The notes: a model not told the origin generated them from the sequence alone. A stretch of 64,000 bases of DNA from Cerrena zonata (GCA_038087015.1 JASBNA010000003.1:620001-684000), one strand, 5' to 3'; numbered from the stretch's first letter, positions 47,748-63,871 are shown. Numbers and translations: made by a program.

Positions 47748-50700
47748 TCCTAGGAGGGTGATGCATCATGCATGACGCATTGCAACCAGTTGGGGGTTCG
47801 TGATCTTCTTTTTGGGCGCATACATCCAGTTGCGTGCTTCACGGTTTCCTCGCGGTGCTTCTCTTCCCGCACGCAACACATACCTGGTTTTATCTCCATT
47901 TTGGCTACCCTACTTCTATCTTGCATCCTTACATCGTGACCGTTAATTTATGTAAGAGGACTTCACATAGAACTCTCACTACTCATGATACCTTACGCAT
48001 ACCTAGCTCGTTAGTCTCCCATTCGTCATTTTAGGGTTCCCATTCGTTAGGGTCATACCCTTTCACATATACTTGTACTATAGCTTCAGGTTGTGCAATA
48101 GTATTTGGTGGAACGCTCACTCTTATCTCCACAATACTGAATTAACAAAACCTTTTTTACCCTCTCTTAGGCTTCTATCTCCACCAATGGTATGGATTCG
48201 GTGTGCCATTCGTATGTAATTCGACGTTTTGGGGTATATGACTATGACTACCTGGTTGTATGGTTGTATGCTTTGGGCGGTGTGGAGTTAGTGTTCTGAG
48301 TTTCTAAAGCCTCCTCCATGAAGATCGACGTTTATATCCAGTCTCAGATGATTCACCGACGCTATCTCTGGTCCTTTCCTCCTTCTGCTTATCTCTTCAT
48401 CTTTTCATCTCTCCGTCTCCACCGCCGCCAGGGTTCCATTTTCCATGAACAAGTGGCGACCTTTAGGTTACACGACAACCGCAACCGGAGCCACTTTCAA
48501 ACTCTCTCAGCTAGCTGATTCGCTCGGTACAATTCGATCAGTTTCGAAGCCACCCGATGATGTCCGACAAGGTAAACCTTCTCCACTGTTTCCTTTTCTT
48601 TTCTTTTAGGGTTGACACGTAACATACACCATATACCTTATTGGAAGGCCTGGAGCTTGGACAGTTTGAAACGATCAAGAGATGGGAGTGGAGATGTGGA
48701 GACGTCAATAACCATGGTGTTGGGTGCGTGGCTTGGTTACTCTTCGGTCCCGCAGCCACTGTCAGATATTCCGTTGGAAAAAAAAAGGTCACTAGGTCAT
48801 CTCTAACCCTGGAACATCGGGGTATTTTTGCACGGTGTGTCAATTTTTCTCTGGTGGCTTGCGTTCTTCCCGTCTTCTTTTTTTCTATCTTCCTGCGTTC
48901 TTCCTTTCCTCTTCCTTTTCTTTTCTTCTTCTCTCTCCTCTCCCCACCAGAGCCTGAGAGAAGTCTGACGCCTCCCCACCACCCACCCAAGTTCCGGCAC
49001 GCGAGACGCTGACGCGCTCCTCCACGATGGAAGCTAGAACCCTTGGAATGTTGCACAGAGTTACTCAAAGTGGCCACCATATTGAGTACTTATTAGGATT
49101 CCTATGAGACTAGAAGGATAGAAGCATAACACGCTATTCTTCCACCGGCGCAACAGGTGCCGACGATCGCATCCGCATACGTTCTCTCTCTTTCTCTGGA
49201 GTCCGACCCAATACCTTCTGGGTTTGTGGCATCACGAATCAGTGCAGCTGCCGATGGGTGTGCGTTCTTACATGCTGGAAACAGACGACCACTGTGCGTT
49301 GTGTTGGATTAACCGGTTCTTGTGGCGTATAATGAATCCCCTATGACAACCCCACGATCTCCTGAGATACATCGATTGTCATGCATTGCCACGCACTGCG
49401 AGCTTTATAGTTTTATTTTATTTTCCAATATGTAGCACCCTCGAAACCCAATCGGCATGCGTCCGAGGAAGCGTTTCTGCCACCATCACGAATTTATTTC
49501 GACGAACCACTACTTCGGGAGATCGTGACGGTATCGAACGACTATTTATGACGACGACGCAACTGGTGACGACTCGCAACAACTTCGCGTGTTCCAAAAC
49601 AGAACACATGTATGTACTTATAAAGCAATGTGATTGCCTTTCTAGTCGACTGCAGATTGGCCAAGACTTACTAGTAGTAGGTTCCCGATTCCCGAAAAAT
49701 TCTCGACCTCCGCCTTCATAGGTCTTCATTCACTCAAGTAACGAACCAATCACACAACCCCGCTGAGGGATGGACGACGATCCTCGGTGTAGATGTCTCA
49801 CGAAAGGAAGCGAAAATAGGCGGATGATACCCGACAAGAGGCCATTTAGTCGGATTGAAGGCAAGTCCAGAGCCATTTCATGGAAAAGATGGCGGATGGG
49901 ATCCGGTAGGCAGTCGCGACGGTCGCAATCCGACCAAAATTATGTTCTTCTGTTTCTCGAAGCACGAAACACGTGTATTTTTGCGACGTCTTCGAAGCGG
50001 AGTTTTCGTGCATGGATGGTGAGCTCAAGCCTCGAGGGAAGAATCGGGCGCGTTGATCTACTACGCATTGCTGCTCGTCGCCCGGAGATTAGGCGGAAAT
50101 CTCGATCGTATGCTTGTGGTGTTGTTATAATTATGATGCATACAGCATGGAATCTGGAGATGCTTTAAGAGACATCCGCGGATGTCAATGATGGGTTCAG
50201 GATTTTGGAGATCAAGGATTGAGTCGCGGCAAGTTCGGGATGTTTTGGATCAGCATGAGCTCGTAATACGGCCCATGACCAGCAACCAACACTTTGCAAA
50301 CCGACGACAGACAACTGCGATCTTGCCGAAATGGTAGTGAACGCAGTGAACACCTTGAGTGCTTCGTAGGCCGTGATTCCGAGTGCTATCGGACTCTAAG
50401 CATGTTCATAATCCGGATGAATTTGCATCCAAACTGGTCATAAGCCGTTTACCAGCCCAGATGACATGGAGGGGTGGCGGGAGATAGAACATCTGATTTC
50501 GTTTTTCGAGCAGGCTGATGGGTATCGTCCTTGCGCAAGTTGCGCAGCTCTCTGTTGCTAATATTTGAGAGATTCGGAAATGGCTTGTTTATGTCCCGTT
50601 CATTACGATGCGGTCATGGATGTAGTGCAGTTCCAAGTCCCACTCAGGCTCCCAACCGGAGATGTTTCGAAAGATAAGATAAGATGCGCTGCTCGATCGA

Positions 50701-52036
50701 TCAAATGTGTTGGCCTCATTTGGAAATAGTAGGTACGAGGAAACGACAATTTTCTGAGTACTGAAGGCTGGATGCTAACATCCTATCACATAGGTAGTTA
50801 TTCTCATAACTAACTCCAGCTGGAAATAGAATGGGCCTATGATGAATGAACGCGGGGTTCAATTCAGGATCTGTTGAGCTAGAACTTGACTTGCTGGAGG
50901 ACGCATATCGAAAATGCAACAAATTCAATGAGAAAACTCTTTTAGCATCAGAGAAAGGCTCTTACAACCCTCAGCCACTACGTGGCCAAAATCTTTCTTT
51001 CTTACGACCTTGTATTCCCGTATGTTTGGAGCAGAAGCTAAGAAGTGTCAGTGACATTGAGGCGACCGTGATTTGTCCATGAGGATGCTCTCACCAAGGT
51101 TGTAGGAATCATTCCTATCGGTCCATAAGATTTCACCTTTGTACGTATTGCGTATAGCTTCGGGGTATATATTCCGATCTATGAGCCGGTGCCGAATGGA
51201 CTCGTGATATTCTCCGTGGCTTACCATGTATAGACCAGGAGTTTCCAGGCATCGATCCTGGACGTTTCCAGGGATCAATCTAAAGAGCGGTCCAAACAAG
51301 ATCTAAAGTCATTTCCAGGTATCAGTAAAGTTTCCAGGCATCAATTTGAACCAATCTAGGCCGGTAATAAGGTGGGTAGCGATAAGGACCGATGTCGTCT
51401 AGCCATAAAGATGTCATTGATTCCAGCCCAATCGAAAGAATGATGCCCTAAAGGTTTAGCTCTTGAATTTGCATAAATTTATCAACCCAAAGGGACGGTC
51501 TCAATGAAACCTCTGCGTCCTCAATATGCTCCTAGGATCATGGCGATATTTTAGCTGACGGCATCCCTTCGTGCTCTCTCAGAGACTGTCATCTCACTTC
51601 CGTGACTCGGGAACTGTTGAGTGGTCTAGAGTCACCGTTTCAAGACTTGGACTGCTCCTACTACGGCTGGGTACTACAGCGGCATTTCACGACATAGCTT
51701 CAGATCGTCACTTTCACGTAGCTGTCCACGTTCATTACCATGCTGTTGTACACGAGGCAGATGGATCCGCACGCACCTGCACACACTGTTCAGGTCGTGT
51801 CGAACCCTGACCAATGACCACGACCCATAGTGATATCCGTATTTGTTGCAGCTCTTAGGTAGACTCTGAGGCTAAGAAAGGTCAATCGCTGCACGACAAT
51901 ATGATAATATCAGACCCAGACCATGTATATCGGTCAAGTGAGTGCTCGGTCAAGATAAATTTCCAGGATTTTAACAATATATATTGGTCCGGGGAATATC
52001 TAATCGTAACGTGTATCATGAATCATATCAACGACG
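47748..52036. other. 4.3 kb gap without recognised genes
   Basis: This lies between the stops of the SLC35F6-like and SERCA genes, which point towards each other. A 180-codon minus-strand frame at 48538-49080 is an artefact of a pyrimidine-rich tract (about 48846-48950). Other frames (49386-49721, 50846-51082, 51571-51810) are short and lack motifs. A small cluster of repeated TTTCCAGG-type units lies at 51241-51345. Nothing else is recognised. Confidence 0.5.
51241..51345 (+). repeat. Four copies of a short GTTTCCAGGCATCAAT-like unit
   Basis: Near-identical units start at 51241 (GTTTCCAGGCATCGAT), 51264 (GTTTCCAGGGATCAAT), 51311 (ATTTCCAGGTATCAGT) and 51330 (GTTTCCAGGCATCAAT). Spacings are 23, 47 and 19 bases, so it is not a simple satellite. 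No coding role is seen. Confidence 0.7.
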
Positions 52037-55663
<3,627 letters not shown>

Positions 55664-56708
55664 GACGGTGACCAAAGAGCACGAGAAGTGCTAAACCGTG
55701 AAGGAGAAAGAAAGACTAAAGAGAGAATCGTAAAGATGCTTCAAGCAGACTGGAGGAACATCTAGCGATGGGCGTTGAATATATAACGCGGTGTGGAAAA
55801 TTCCTGACCAATGGACTGACGTGGCGAACTCTCGCCGGGACACACGGCCGGGTCACGGACTCCCACCGAAAGGGAACATCTCACTGGGCTGTCGAATGGT
55901 GGGTGCAGACATGAGAAAACACGACGAGGATGAAAAGCTTGCATGATCATTGGACGTGGGTACAATACAGAGGGAGGGAATCAACGAGGGATGGCCAGTA
56001 AATAAGTACAACAGCGAGAACTCGAAAAACACGCGCTCGGGAAACAATCTCGCCATACTTGTAGCATATGACATACTGAAGTCTGTGTTGACATAATGGG
56101 CTCCTGTGAGGACGGGCGAGGCTGGTCTTGGCTAGTTCAATTGTACGCATACATACAGATCCACAACGCTGGTGCTTGAGAGAACGACCGGGGTTACATG
56201 CAGACGTGTGTGCGAAAACAGTTCTCATGGGGTATACATTTATAGGTTGACAGACAAATCTCTCAAAGACGACAGGTAGATGCGACCAAAGGTCCGATGA
56301 TATTCAGTGTACGGAAAGTGTGAGCGAATTGAGAAGACTGAGTACGATGAGAACACGATAGCTCTGTCTGGAACAAATTGACTCAGGGCGTTTTTGCATC
56401 AACGTGTATGAGCAAGTCAAGACCAGCGATGCATGATAAGCGAGTCGGGGATCTGTAAACTAGCTATACAAGTTGTGGATTTACCCCGGCAAGTCAAGAA
56501 ATAGAGTAAGTGAGGAGGAGCGCTTGTTGGAGGCGATGAATGGGGAGGGCTTCGGAATTACAGATACACATCGCCGCTGGTGACGCGCCTCAGCCATCTA
56601 CAGTCCAAGCCTCAACCTCTCCTCTTTCTTCCTCCTCTCCAGCACTAGCGACTCGACGTCGCCTAGGCTTCATCCCACAACACCCACCCACCCCCACCAT
56701 CGTCCACC
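55664..56708. promoter_or_regulatory. Divergent promoter region between SERCA and the SIP5-like gene
   Basis: 1045 bases separate the start codons, the widest divergent promoter in the window. Minus-strand frames in 55853-56228 look non-coding. A TATA-like ATATATAAC lies around 55779, about 115 bases upstream of the SERCA start. No other site was recognised. Confidence 0.4.
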
Positions 56709-58882
56709 ATGGGCAACAGCTCGTCCTCAGGCAGAGGGCAGCATGATGAAACAGTCGACTTTGGCTTCCTGACTCCCCAGGGCGTCTACACTGGGCCTCG
56801 AGATTGGAATCACACTATCGTTACTCAACTCATCGTCGAGCGTAAACTCGCGCCGTTTTATAGACCGTTGGAAGATTACGAAGAGACTTGGGACGACGAC
56901 CAGATATTGGCCGCGAGAAAGGATCCCCCGGAGCAAGATACTGGCCAAGCAGACCCCTCGATCGCCCGAGCAGAGTCGCATGCGTCCTCTCTTAGCTCCA
57001 GAACTCACCATAAGCGTCCCAGTGCGGCTGGTAAGGAACCCGCAAGGAATCCTGAAGCTGCAATATATAGAGGTGCTTTAGACTGTCCGATATGTTTCTT
57101 GGTATGTCGCACAATCGAATACGCTCAGCTTATCCACTGAGCCCTTGAAACTTACTATCATTGTGGTTCAGTATTATCCTTCCAATATTAACTATTCTCG
57201 GTGCTGCAACCAAGCGATTTGCACAGAATGTTTTGTGCAGATCAAACGTGCGGATCCTACTACAACTCATCTAGTTTCTGAGCCTGCATGCTGTCCTTAT
57301 TGTGTTCAACCTGATTTCGGTGTTGTCTATACGCCCCCTTCATGGCGTGCTGGTATCAACAGTGAAGGAGCGGTAAGTAGGCTTCTTTGGGCTATCTCCT
57401 GTTATCCTCATATAGGTCTCCTTGTAGTCACCGCCTTCGTGGCCCACTACACCTACAGGACAGGCATCGGATCCGCAGCCTTCACCAGCAACGACCCGAC
57501 GGCGTAAATCATTTGGTGTTGATAGCCCCGAGGTCGTCACAACTGGTAAGTCCTCATTCAACGAGCTCATCTATCAAATTCTAAATACCCAATACAATCA
57601 ACTACGATACATTCTCCATTTCCAAATATGCTAATCCGTTTGCTTGGCTTGTCTAGACCAAATCCGACCGGACTGGGAAGCCAAACTTGCCGCCGTCAGA
57701 GCAGCAGTAACCCGTAGGGCCAACCGTCGTATCATTATGAGACAAGTGGGCGACCGGCTCATCCCGGTAGGCGTTACAAGTGGGCGCGTACATACGCTTC
57801 CGACGGGCGAGGATGGAGGTGTAGGTGAGAATGGTGAAGGGAGCGGAGGTGCTGAGAGAGGTGGAAGTAGGAGATCTAGGAGAAGACAGCAGAATCAGGA
57901 CTTGAACCAATTACTTGGCTCGATGGGTCTTGGTGGACAAGATTTGGAGGAGGTGAGTGCGATTCTTCTCTTCCTATTGTTTTTTCGCTTCCCTTCTCTT
58001 TGGGCATCATAATTCCTTTCTTCTTTCTGTTCGAGGCGGCTGATATGTTTCATGTTTTAGTTGATGGTTATGGAAGCCATGCGTCTTTCCCTCATGGAAC
58101 ATGAAGAACAACAACGAAAGGAGCGTTTGGCCGAAGTGAAACGACAAGCTGAACAGGGACAAGGAGGAGCTCAATCAGAAGGTGCACGAACAAGCACAAG
58201 CACCACAGATACCACCCCACCTGCTACGGCATTATCCGCTACGTCCCCCTACCGAATCCTCATCTATGCTGAGCCCAGCATCAAGCGAAGCTCCCGTTAC
58301 GCCTGACGCCTCATCTGAAGGGGGTCATGGAAGTACCGGACAGTCATCCTGCCGGCGGGAGTGTTTCCCCAGGACTATCAACGGAGCAGTCACCGCTTCC
58401 CTCACCCTCTGGAAAGAAAGGCAAACATAAGAAAGGCGATGGGTCAATTATTGGTATAGCCGTTACAGGCTGCCACTAATACCGCATCTTCTGTGTTCCA
58501 ACCCTCGGATGGTGAAGGGTCTGCTGGACCATCAGGGTCACATCTAACCCCTTCAACGTCTCACCCTGCTGCGTCCCCGGTTGACCCGACTACCGTGCCG
58601 TTACCACAATCAGCTACGCCCAGTCCTCCTACACCAACTGACCCGCAACCCTCTGGTTTGAGTGATATAAGTCTTCCCAATCCTCATAGCCTAAACACCC
58701 CGCCCCTGTTGTCTCCAAATCCCGACTCATCGAATTCGATTGTGTCGAGTGATGGTGAAACAGCGTATGACGTCTTGCTTTCCCGGACAGGTTCGGGAGT
58801 CTCCAATAAACCATTAATCGAGACTCCTGCTTCGGATTCGACGGCGGCTTCTGGTATCACGACGAATGGTTCGAGCACTTAG
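56709..58882 (+). CDS. SIP5: SIP5-like RING-type protein with N-myristoylation signal, three apparent frameshifts
   Basis: Exons 56709-57101, 57172-57372, 57428-57545, 57657-57952 and 58061-58882 give about 608 residues after three one-base corrections. The start [10 protein letters not shown] is a good N-myristoylation signal and fixes the start. [30 protein letters not shown] and [12 protein letters not shown] (about 20-65) are typical of fungal SIP5. The cysteine-rich centre (about 125-180) has [27 protein letters not shown] and PACCPYC, a RING-like zinc fold. A helical [19 protein letters not shown] segment follows near 273. Sip5 in yeast binds Snf1 and the Reg1/Glc7 phosphatase; the role here is unproven. 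In exon 5 the family-like, low-complexity reading passes through all three frames, changing at G-runs 58156-58158, 58320-58324 and 58468-58469, each with one G too many. Confidence 0.8.
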
Positions 58883-60125
58883 ATTTTGGAATTCCTAGTT
58901 TACGCATATGCTTTGCATGTCATTGTCAAGTGAGTAGCTATTAGAGATAATCCTCTTCTGTGTCTTGTCTCTATTCTTAGAGTGATACTGACTACTACGT
59001 CATTCTGTTACCTATTTGTAGATCGTTAACGTTCACTCTTGACGAAACACCACGACGCCAATAGCCAATAACAACTCAAACTTGTATCATCCATAGTCCG
59101 CACAGCAGTGACTCGCCTGCATCATTATTTTGTTCATCTCCAGACTCTGTCTCCTCTCATCCTCTCCCGTGTCTCTCTTCTCCCTCTTATTCCCCTCATC
59201 TTGCTTTCCACTTCTCAAGTCATATTTCCATCCCTTCATCTCCGGTTTATACTCTCTCGCTTCTCTGTTCAAGGTTCACCCATCTCACTCGTTTCCACAC
59301 CAACTCTCTCATTAATGTCCCCCCTCTCTTCAGTACATTGCCCTCGACACCCCACTTCCCACTTCATACTTCACGCTTTTCTCTTACAGCTCCTCGCTCG
59401 TTGTAGCCTAGAACGTCCTCTTTTCCCGTGTTTCTATATATTAACAATCGTGATTCACTCTCTCCTCTTGTCAATGTTGTTGAGCTTACAATTCAGCAAC
59501 TTGCAACGTACCTCAACCTTGGGGAAGCTTCACCACTTCAGCGATAATGAACGTTCGTATCCGCTAAACGAGATTTCATATAGCTTTGCCAACATACTGA
59601 ACACACGCATAGACCACACACACATTCCCAAACATCTCACCAATACTAATCGAAAATAATAGTAATGGATAGCTAGGTCAGTCCAGTAATGTGTTTGCAG
59701 GCCACGGAAAACGTGATGATTATCGCGAAGAATAAATCAAATGTGAATCTAATAATCAAGAAAAAGGGTGGGTATACTCATGATGGGAGCTACGGAGCTA
59801 TCGGTGTGGACAAACAGGACACAAAGGAGAGAGAGAGGAGATATGTAACGACAACCAACTCCCCCGTTTCGAAACAAATTTGACCCCCTATTAACCCTAT
59901 TCCACTCCGAACACAAAACGAGGGGGGACACACAACAACAACGAGACTCGCAACAGACGGACACAGACAAACATAAACACGTAAGACTGACAACTCCTCG
60001 CTCGTTATTGCAGAACGAAAAACAGAGAAATCTCAGTCCATGATCCCAATTCTCTCTGTCACTCCCATCCTCGTGCTAGCGAGGACTGTAAGGGAGTGGA
60101 GAGAAAAGACAAGGGTGCGACCCGT
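58883..60125. other. Intergenic region, no gene seen
   Basis: 1.24 kb between the SIP5-like stop and the first RlpA-like stop. A 183-codon plus-strand frame at 59108-59659 is rich in leucine, serine and proline because the DNA is pyrimidine-rich (CTCTGTCTCCTCTCATCC and similar); it has no motif and no Kozak-like start. I consider it non-coding. Confidence 0.5.
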
Positions 60126-61191
60126 TTATTGCCCACCAACAACGGCGATAGCAGCCAAGCCGAGAACGGCTTGGTTGACCGCGTTAAGAGCGTTAGGCCC
60201 AGTGGGGGTAGGCGCAACAGACGAAGACGTGGGAGTAGCACTGCTCGAAGGAGGAGGCGAGGATGAAGCCTTGCTGGTAGTGGGAGCAACATAGCTGCTG
60301 GTCGAGGTGGTCGAGGGGGGAGGGGGAGGAGTGGAAGATGTGCTGGTCGTGGTGTGGGATGTCGTAGTGGGCGTAGGTTCGGGGCTCCAGGTGGTGGTGG
60401 GCTCGGGCTCAGGAGTCCAGGTGGTAGTAGGAGTGGGAGTGGGGGTCTTGGTCTTGGTAGTCTTGGTGGTGGTGACTTGTTGACCTCCGCCGTTGTCGGA
60501 ACCGTCGTTGAACCACCAGCTTCCGGTGATAACACCGGCATCCAAGCTAGCAAAGTACTCGAAGAGACCCTTGGAGAAGTCAAGACCGTGGTCGGGGCAT
60601 CCCATACACTACAAGGCAGGCAGGGCGTGAGATTATGTTTCATTGCTACATAAATGAGATGGGACATACCTCATCCATGATGGTAGCCTGGGCAGTCTTG
60701 CCGTTGGCTGAAATGGTGATGGACTTGAAGCAGTTGGGGCCAGGATATCCGTCACCCCAGTTCTACATAAGATTTGTTACATATAAGCTGACATCCAGAA
60801 GCTCGAGTTTAAACACCACATACGATAGCACTCAAAGCGACGATCTACAAATTCAAAGTCAGCATTTCCAAATCCTTAAAACACTGCAACGGAAAACACG
60901 TACGAAATCGCCGGGCTGGTTGTACTGACCACAAGCACCCCTGAAAACCGGAACAATGTCACAAACCTGTACCTAAACAAAATCATAGACCAGCACAGCT
61001 ACTCACAATCCAACGTCGTACCAAGTGTACCGAATACCGTCGAAACGCTTGTAAAGGTGGTGTGAAACATCACCTCTGGCACGGTGAGCGACGTCGTTGT
61101 GACGGCGACCATGGCCATGAGCATGAGCAACGGCGGCGAAGGGGAGAGCAAGGGAGGCAAGAGAGCCAGCAATCAAAGTAGACAAACGCAT
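60126..61191 (-). CDS. RlpA-like (double-psi beta-barrel) secreted protein A with Ser/Thr-rich tail and GPI signal
   Basis: Five minus-strand exons: 61007-61191, 60904-60940, 60824-60844 (21 bases), 60670-60762 and 60126-60608, giving 272 residues. A signal peptide (MRLSTLIAGSLASLALPFAA) and a possible Kex2 site (HHLYKR) precede the barrel (about 50-150), with YTWYDVGLGACGQYN, IVALSAI and CMGCPDHGLDFSKGLF. The order Y-x-x-G-x-G-A-C-G, then IVAL, then C-x-x-C and LD-S is that of fungal expansin-like, loosenin and RlpA-like proteins, which bind or loosen polysaccharides rather than cut them. About 100 residues of Thr/Ser/Pro follow, a likely O-glycosylated stalk, ending in a hydrophobic tail (LNAVNQAVLGLAAIAVVGG) that suggests a GPI anchor. 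It is tandem with paralogue B, 0.7 kb away. Confidence 0.9.
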
Positions 61192-61903
61192 CTTTGCTGT
61201 CGAGTGGATTTCAAAGAGTGGTGTTTGGAGGCGGTGGTTAGGTGAAATAAGGACTAAAAAGCTGAGTATTTATTGGAAAGACCCTTTTGTATGATTGCAA
61301 GGAGCGTGAGGGGGGCAGAGAGCGGCGGGTGGCTGGAAATAGCCCAAGAAAAGAGGAACAGCGAGGAGTGCTGGTGTGGAAGAGAGCAAGCTGGCTGGGG
61401 ACGAGGAGAGAAGAAGGCCTTGCTTGTTTGCCGACCGCCTGTTTGTTCCTGTTGCCTGGTTACAATTCATCCCCCAGATAGAAGCGCTCACTCAAACTCT
61501 GGCTTCTGTTCACGCTCGGTGTCAGCCTCATATCCATCTGTCATCGTTATTCACAACATATTTCTGCTACGACAATCCGTGGAATTTGATACCACCAAGC
61601 AACAAGCTGTACATGTACCAGTCTCAGACACCAACGAAAAAGTGTTCTCAACATCAGGCACACCCGAGGCGGCCAATCATCACCGCCGGGCGCACCCACA
61701 GACATCGCCAAGAAAGATCAAAAATTAAACTTTGTTGTCAAATGGTGAATTTATAGCCTATGATGCAAGTTCAAAAAATGCGAAAGCGACCAAGTGTATC
61801 TGGTCAAATAATAATATGGTATCAACTTGAAGGGTAAGGGTGGTTGAAAACCAGCAAAAATGAAGATGGCGCCCAAGAGTTGGAGTGAGTGTATGCCGAA
61901 TAT
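61192..61903. promoter_or_regulatory. Spacer between the two RlpA-like genes
   Basis: 712 bases that should hold the promoter of gene A and the 3' UTR of gene B. TATTTAT lies around 61268-61274, about 75 bases upstream of the gene A start. Frames here on the plus strand look non-coding. Confidence 0.4.
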
Positions 61904-62854
61904 TTAGTTCTGCGGGAATGCCTGCAGAGCCAGACCGGCAAGGCCAATGAAGGCCTGGTTAATTACATTCAAAGTACCTGTCTCGAGAACCGGAGTGGGA
62001 GTAGCACTGGCCGTAGGAGTGCTCGAAGTCGAACGTGGGGTAGCAGAGCTCGAGCTGCTAGGAGGGGCACTCGAAGAGGAACTACTGCTAGTGCTGGGAC
62101 GTGCCTTGGATGACGTGGTAGGAGGAGGGGGTGTCGATGTCGTCGAGGGAGTATGGGAGGTGGTAGTAGGCGGCGGCGGAGGTGGTGTGGACGAAGTGGT
62201 AGTTGGCTTGGGGGCATCCGCACCAAAGCCCCAGTCACCATAAATGGTACCGGCACCCATGTCACCATTGTTGAGGAAGGAGAAGAGTCCGGGAGACAGG
62301 TCGATTGCACCGTAAGGACATTCCATGCACTAAACACGTGGTCAAAAGGCAAAGATGACAGGAAGAAGAGAAGCATATACGAACCTCGTCAGCTACTGTG
62401 GCTTGTGTAGTCTTGCCTTGGTAATTGATGGTGATGGTTTTCCCGCATTGTCCGCCGGTTCCGTATTGCTAGATAAGAGTTGTTATTGAGTTTACCACCA
62501 TGAAACACAGGGCAGACATATGACATACTGGTACATTTAACGCGACGATCTACACGGGTTCAACGGAAGCAAGACAGAAGAAAACGCGTCACAATTCAGT
62601 CTCTCGCGTAGGGGTCGGCACAGCACACTCACGAAATCATTATCGCCATTATACCCTCCACATGCACCCAAACCAGTCTTATAGAACGTCATACGAACAT
62701 TGTTGTTCTCGGCTCGACGCTCGACTGTATTGACATTAACATGATGGCGACGCTTGACTGCGCCATGGGAACTCGCAATGGCCTGGTGTGCGAGCGAGAA
62801 GGAGAGAACGAGCGTGGTGAGAAATGAGAGTGAGAGGGAGCGCATGAAGAGCAT
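61904..62854 (-). CDS. RlpA-like secreted protein B, tandem paralogue of A
   Basis: Four minus-strand exons: 62633-62854, 62529-62549 (21 bases), 62385-62468 and 61904-62329, giving 250 residues. The start at 62854 (MLFMRSLSLSFLTTLVLSF) gives a good signal peptide; the ATG three codons later could also serve. The barrel has MTFYKTGLGACGGYN, IVALNVP, GKTTQATVADE and CMECPYGAIDLSPGLFSFL, aligned with gene A. A Ser/Thr/Pro-rich stalk follows and the end LNVINQAFIGLAGLALQAF again suggests a GPI anchor. Compared with A, one intron inside the first barrel segment is absent, while the other junctions, including those around the 21-base micro-exon, are kept. The gene is divergent from CBP4, with 487 bases between starts. 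Confidence 0.9.
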
Positions 62855-63341
62855 AGGTAAGGTCAATAGAGAAACGGAGGCTTTTGGTGTTTTGGTAGTT
62901 GGTTTTTTTTCTCAAGTAGGTAGATCTTTAGCGAAACACACAGGTAAAGGACAGAAAGGGCTGTCGACGTCAACGAGGGAACGTCGTGTGCAGCGTATTA
63001 CAGGTGTCGAACTGGAGATGAACAAGGGAAAAGGGAGAGCCTGAGGGAGGGATAGCAACCTGAATTTGTAACAAAGCCAGCTGAAACGAGTCCCCTTGAA
63101 TTGAATTTCTCGCTCTGGATCATCGCTTCGTCACTCCCCTTCCCATGACGGCTCCCAAATCGAGTCCCGCCTTGCTCCAAAAGGTCCCCGTCTCCGCCTT
63201 AGGTAAGCACGCCCGCGGTCCAGCCTCCCTTACAAAACGTAACTCGCCGGTTCGTTCACGAGTGTTCACGGCCGCGGCATCAATAACGCTATAGAAAGCT
63301 TGAACCTAAACTTGAACTACCTCTTCCTCTCAAAACAAAAC
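62855..63341. promoter_or_regulatory. Divergent region between RlpA-like B and CBP4-like genes
   Basis: 487 bases. An ATG at 63145 opens a 19-codon stretch (MTAPKSSPALL) ending at a donor-like GTAAGC, which could be an upstream exon or a uORF, but the downstream frame it would join (AKIPLVWCLARHRW) is not family-like. Confidence 0.4.
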
Positions 63342-63871
63342 ATGCAGCAAAAATTCCCTTGGTTTGGTGTCTCGCTCGCCACCGCTGGCAGTACGTCATT
63401 CCCAGATATTCACCATCACTTTTCAATGGAGTTCATTTATCAATAACCTCACCCTGAACACAGTTATGGGTGTCGGTTACATCATCATGAAAGGTATATT
63501 CCTCCCACTCACAACCCGGTTGTTCCTCGCCGTGTTAACACACTTTCGCAGCTACCGTGCCAACACCAGAACAAACGTATCAGGTGAGTCTTGTTTCCAT
63601 TCGTCCACCCCCTCGGCGAATTCGGTGTGAACAAAATATTCAATTTCGTTTCGTATTCCAACAGGCCATGTCACCAGACCTGCGTCGTAAAGTCGATGCA
63701 AACAGAGCAGCCAGATTGGCGCGAGAACGAGCTACCAACCAACAAGCAAGTGCACAGGTAACCCCTTCGTGTTTGTTCCGAAATTCGAAGGTTGATGCTT
63801 TTGCTTGTTCGTTTTAGCTCAATGACCCTGACGCTTCGAAACCTATTTGGGCTGACCGTCCACAACGATGA
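63342..63871 (+). CDS. CBP4: CBP4-like complex III assembly factor, 85 aa
   Basis: Five exons: 63342-63390, 63464-63493, 63552-63583, 63665-63757 and 63818-63871. The start at 63342 gives MQQKFPWFGVSLATAG followed by GIMGVGYIIMK, one membrane segment (about residues 8-25). ATVPTPEQTYQAMSPDLRRK and VDANRAARLARERATNQQ form the conserved helical part, and the end ASKPIWADRPQR is typical of fungal Cbp4. In yeast Cbp4 binds newly made cytochrome b with Cbp3-Cbp6 at the inner mitochondrial membrane. The gene is too small to be obvious from any single exon; the family-like reading across four phase-consistent introns is the evidence. The alternative is another small single-span complex III or IV assembly factor. 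Confidence 0.8.

Noticed and set aside
48538..49080. 180-codon minus-strand frame rich in lysine and arginine
   Set aside because: It follows from a pyrimidine-rich plus strand (CTTCTTTT-type tract); no motif or splice partner.
59108..59659. 183-codon plus-strand frame rich in leucine and serine
   Set aside because: Composition artefact of pyrimidine-rich DNA; hydrophobic throughout with no clear topology or family.
63145..63201. Possible upstream first exon for the CBP4-like gene (MTAPKSSPALL)
   Set aside because: Joining it to the next acceptor gives a non-family frame; the ATG at 63342 gives the conserved FPW start with consistent phases.
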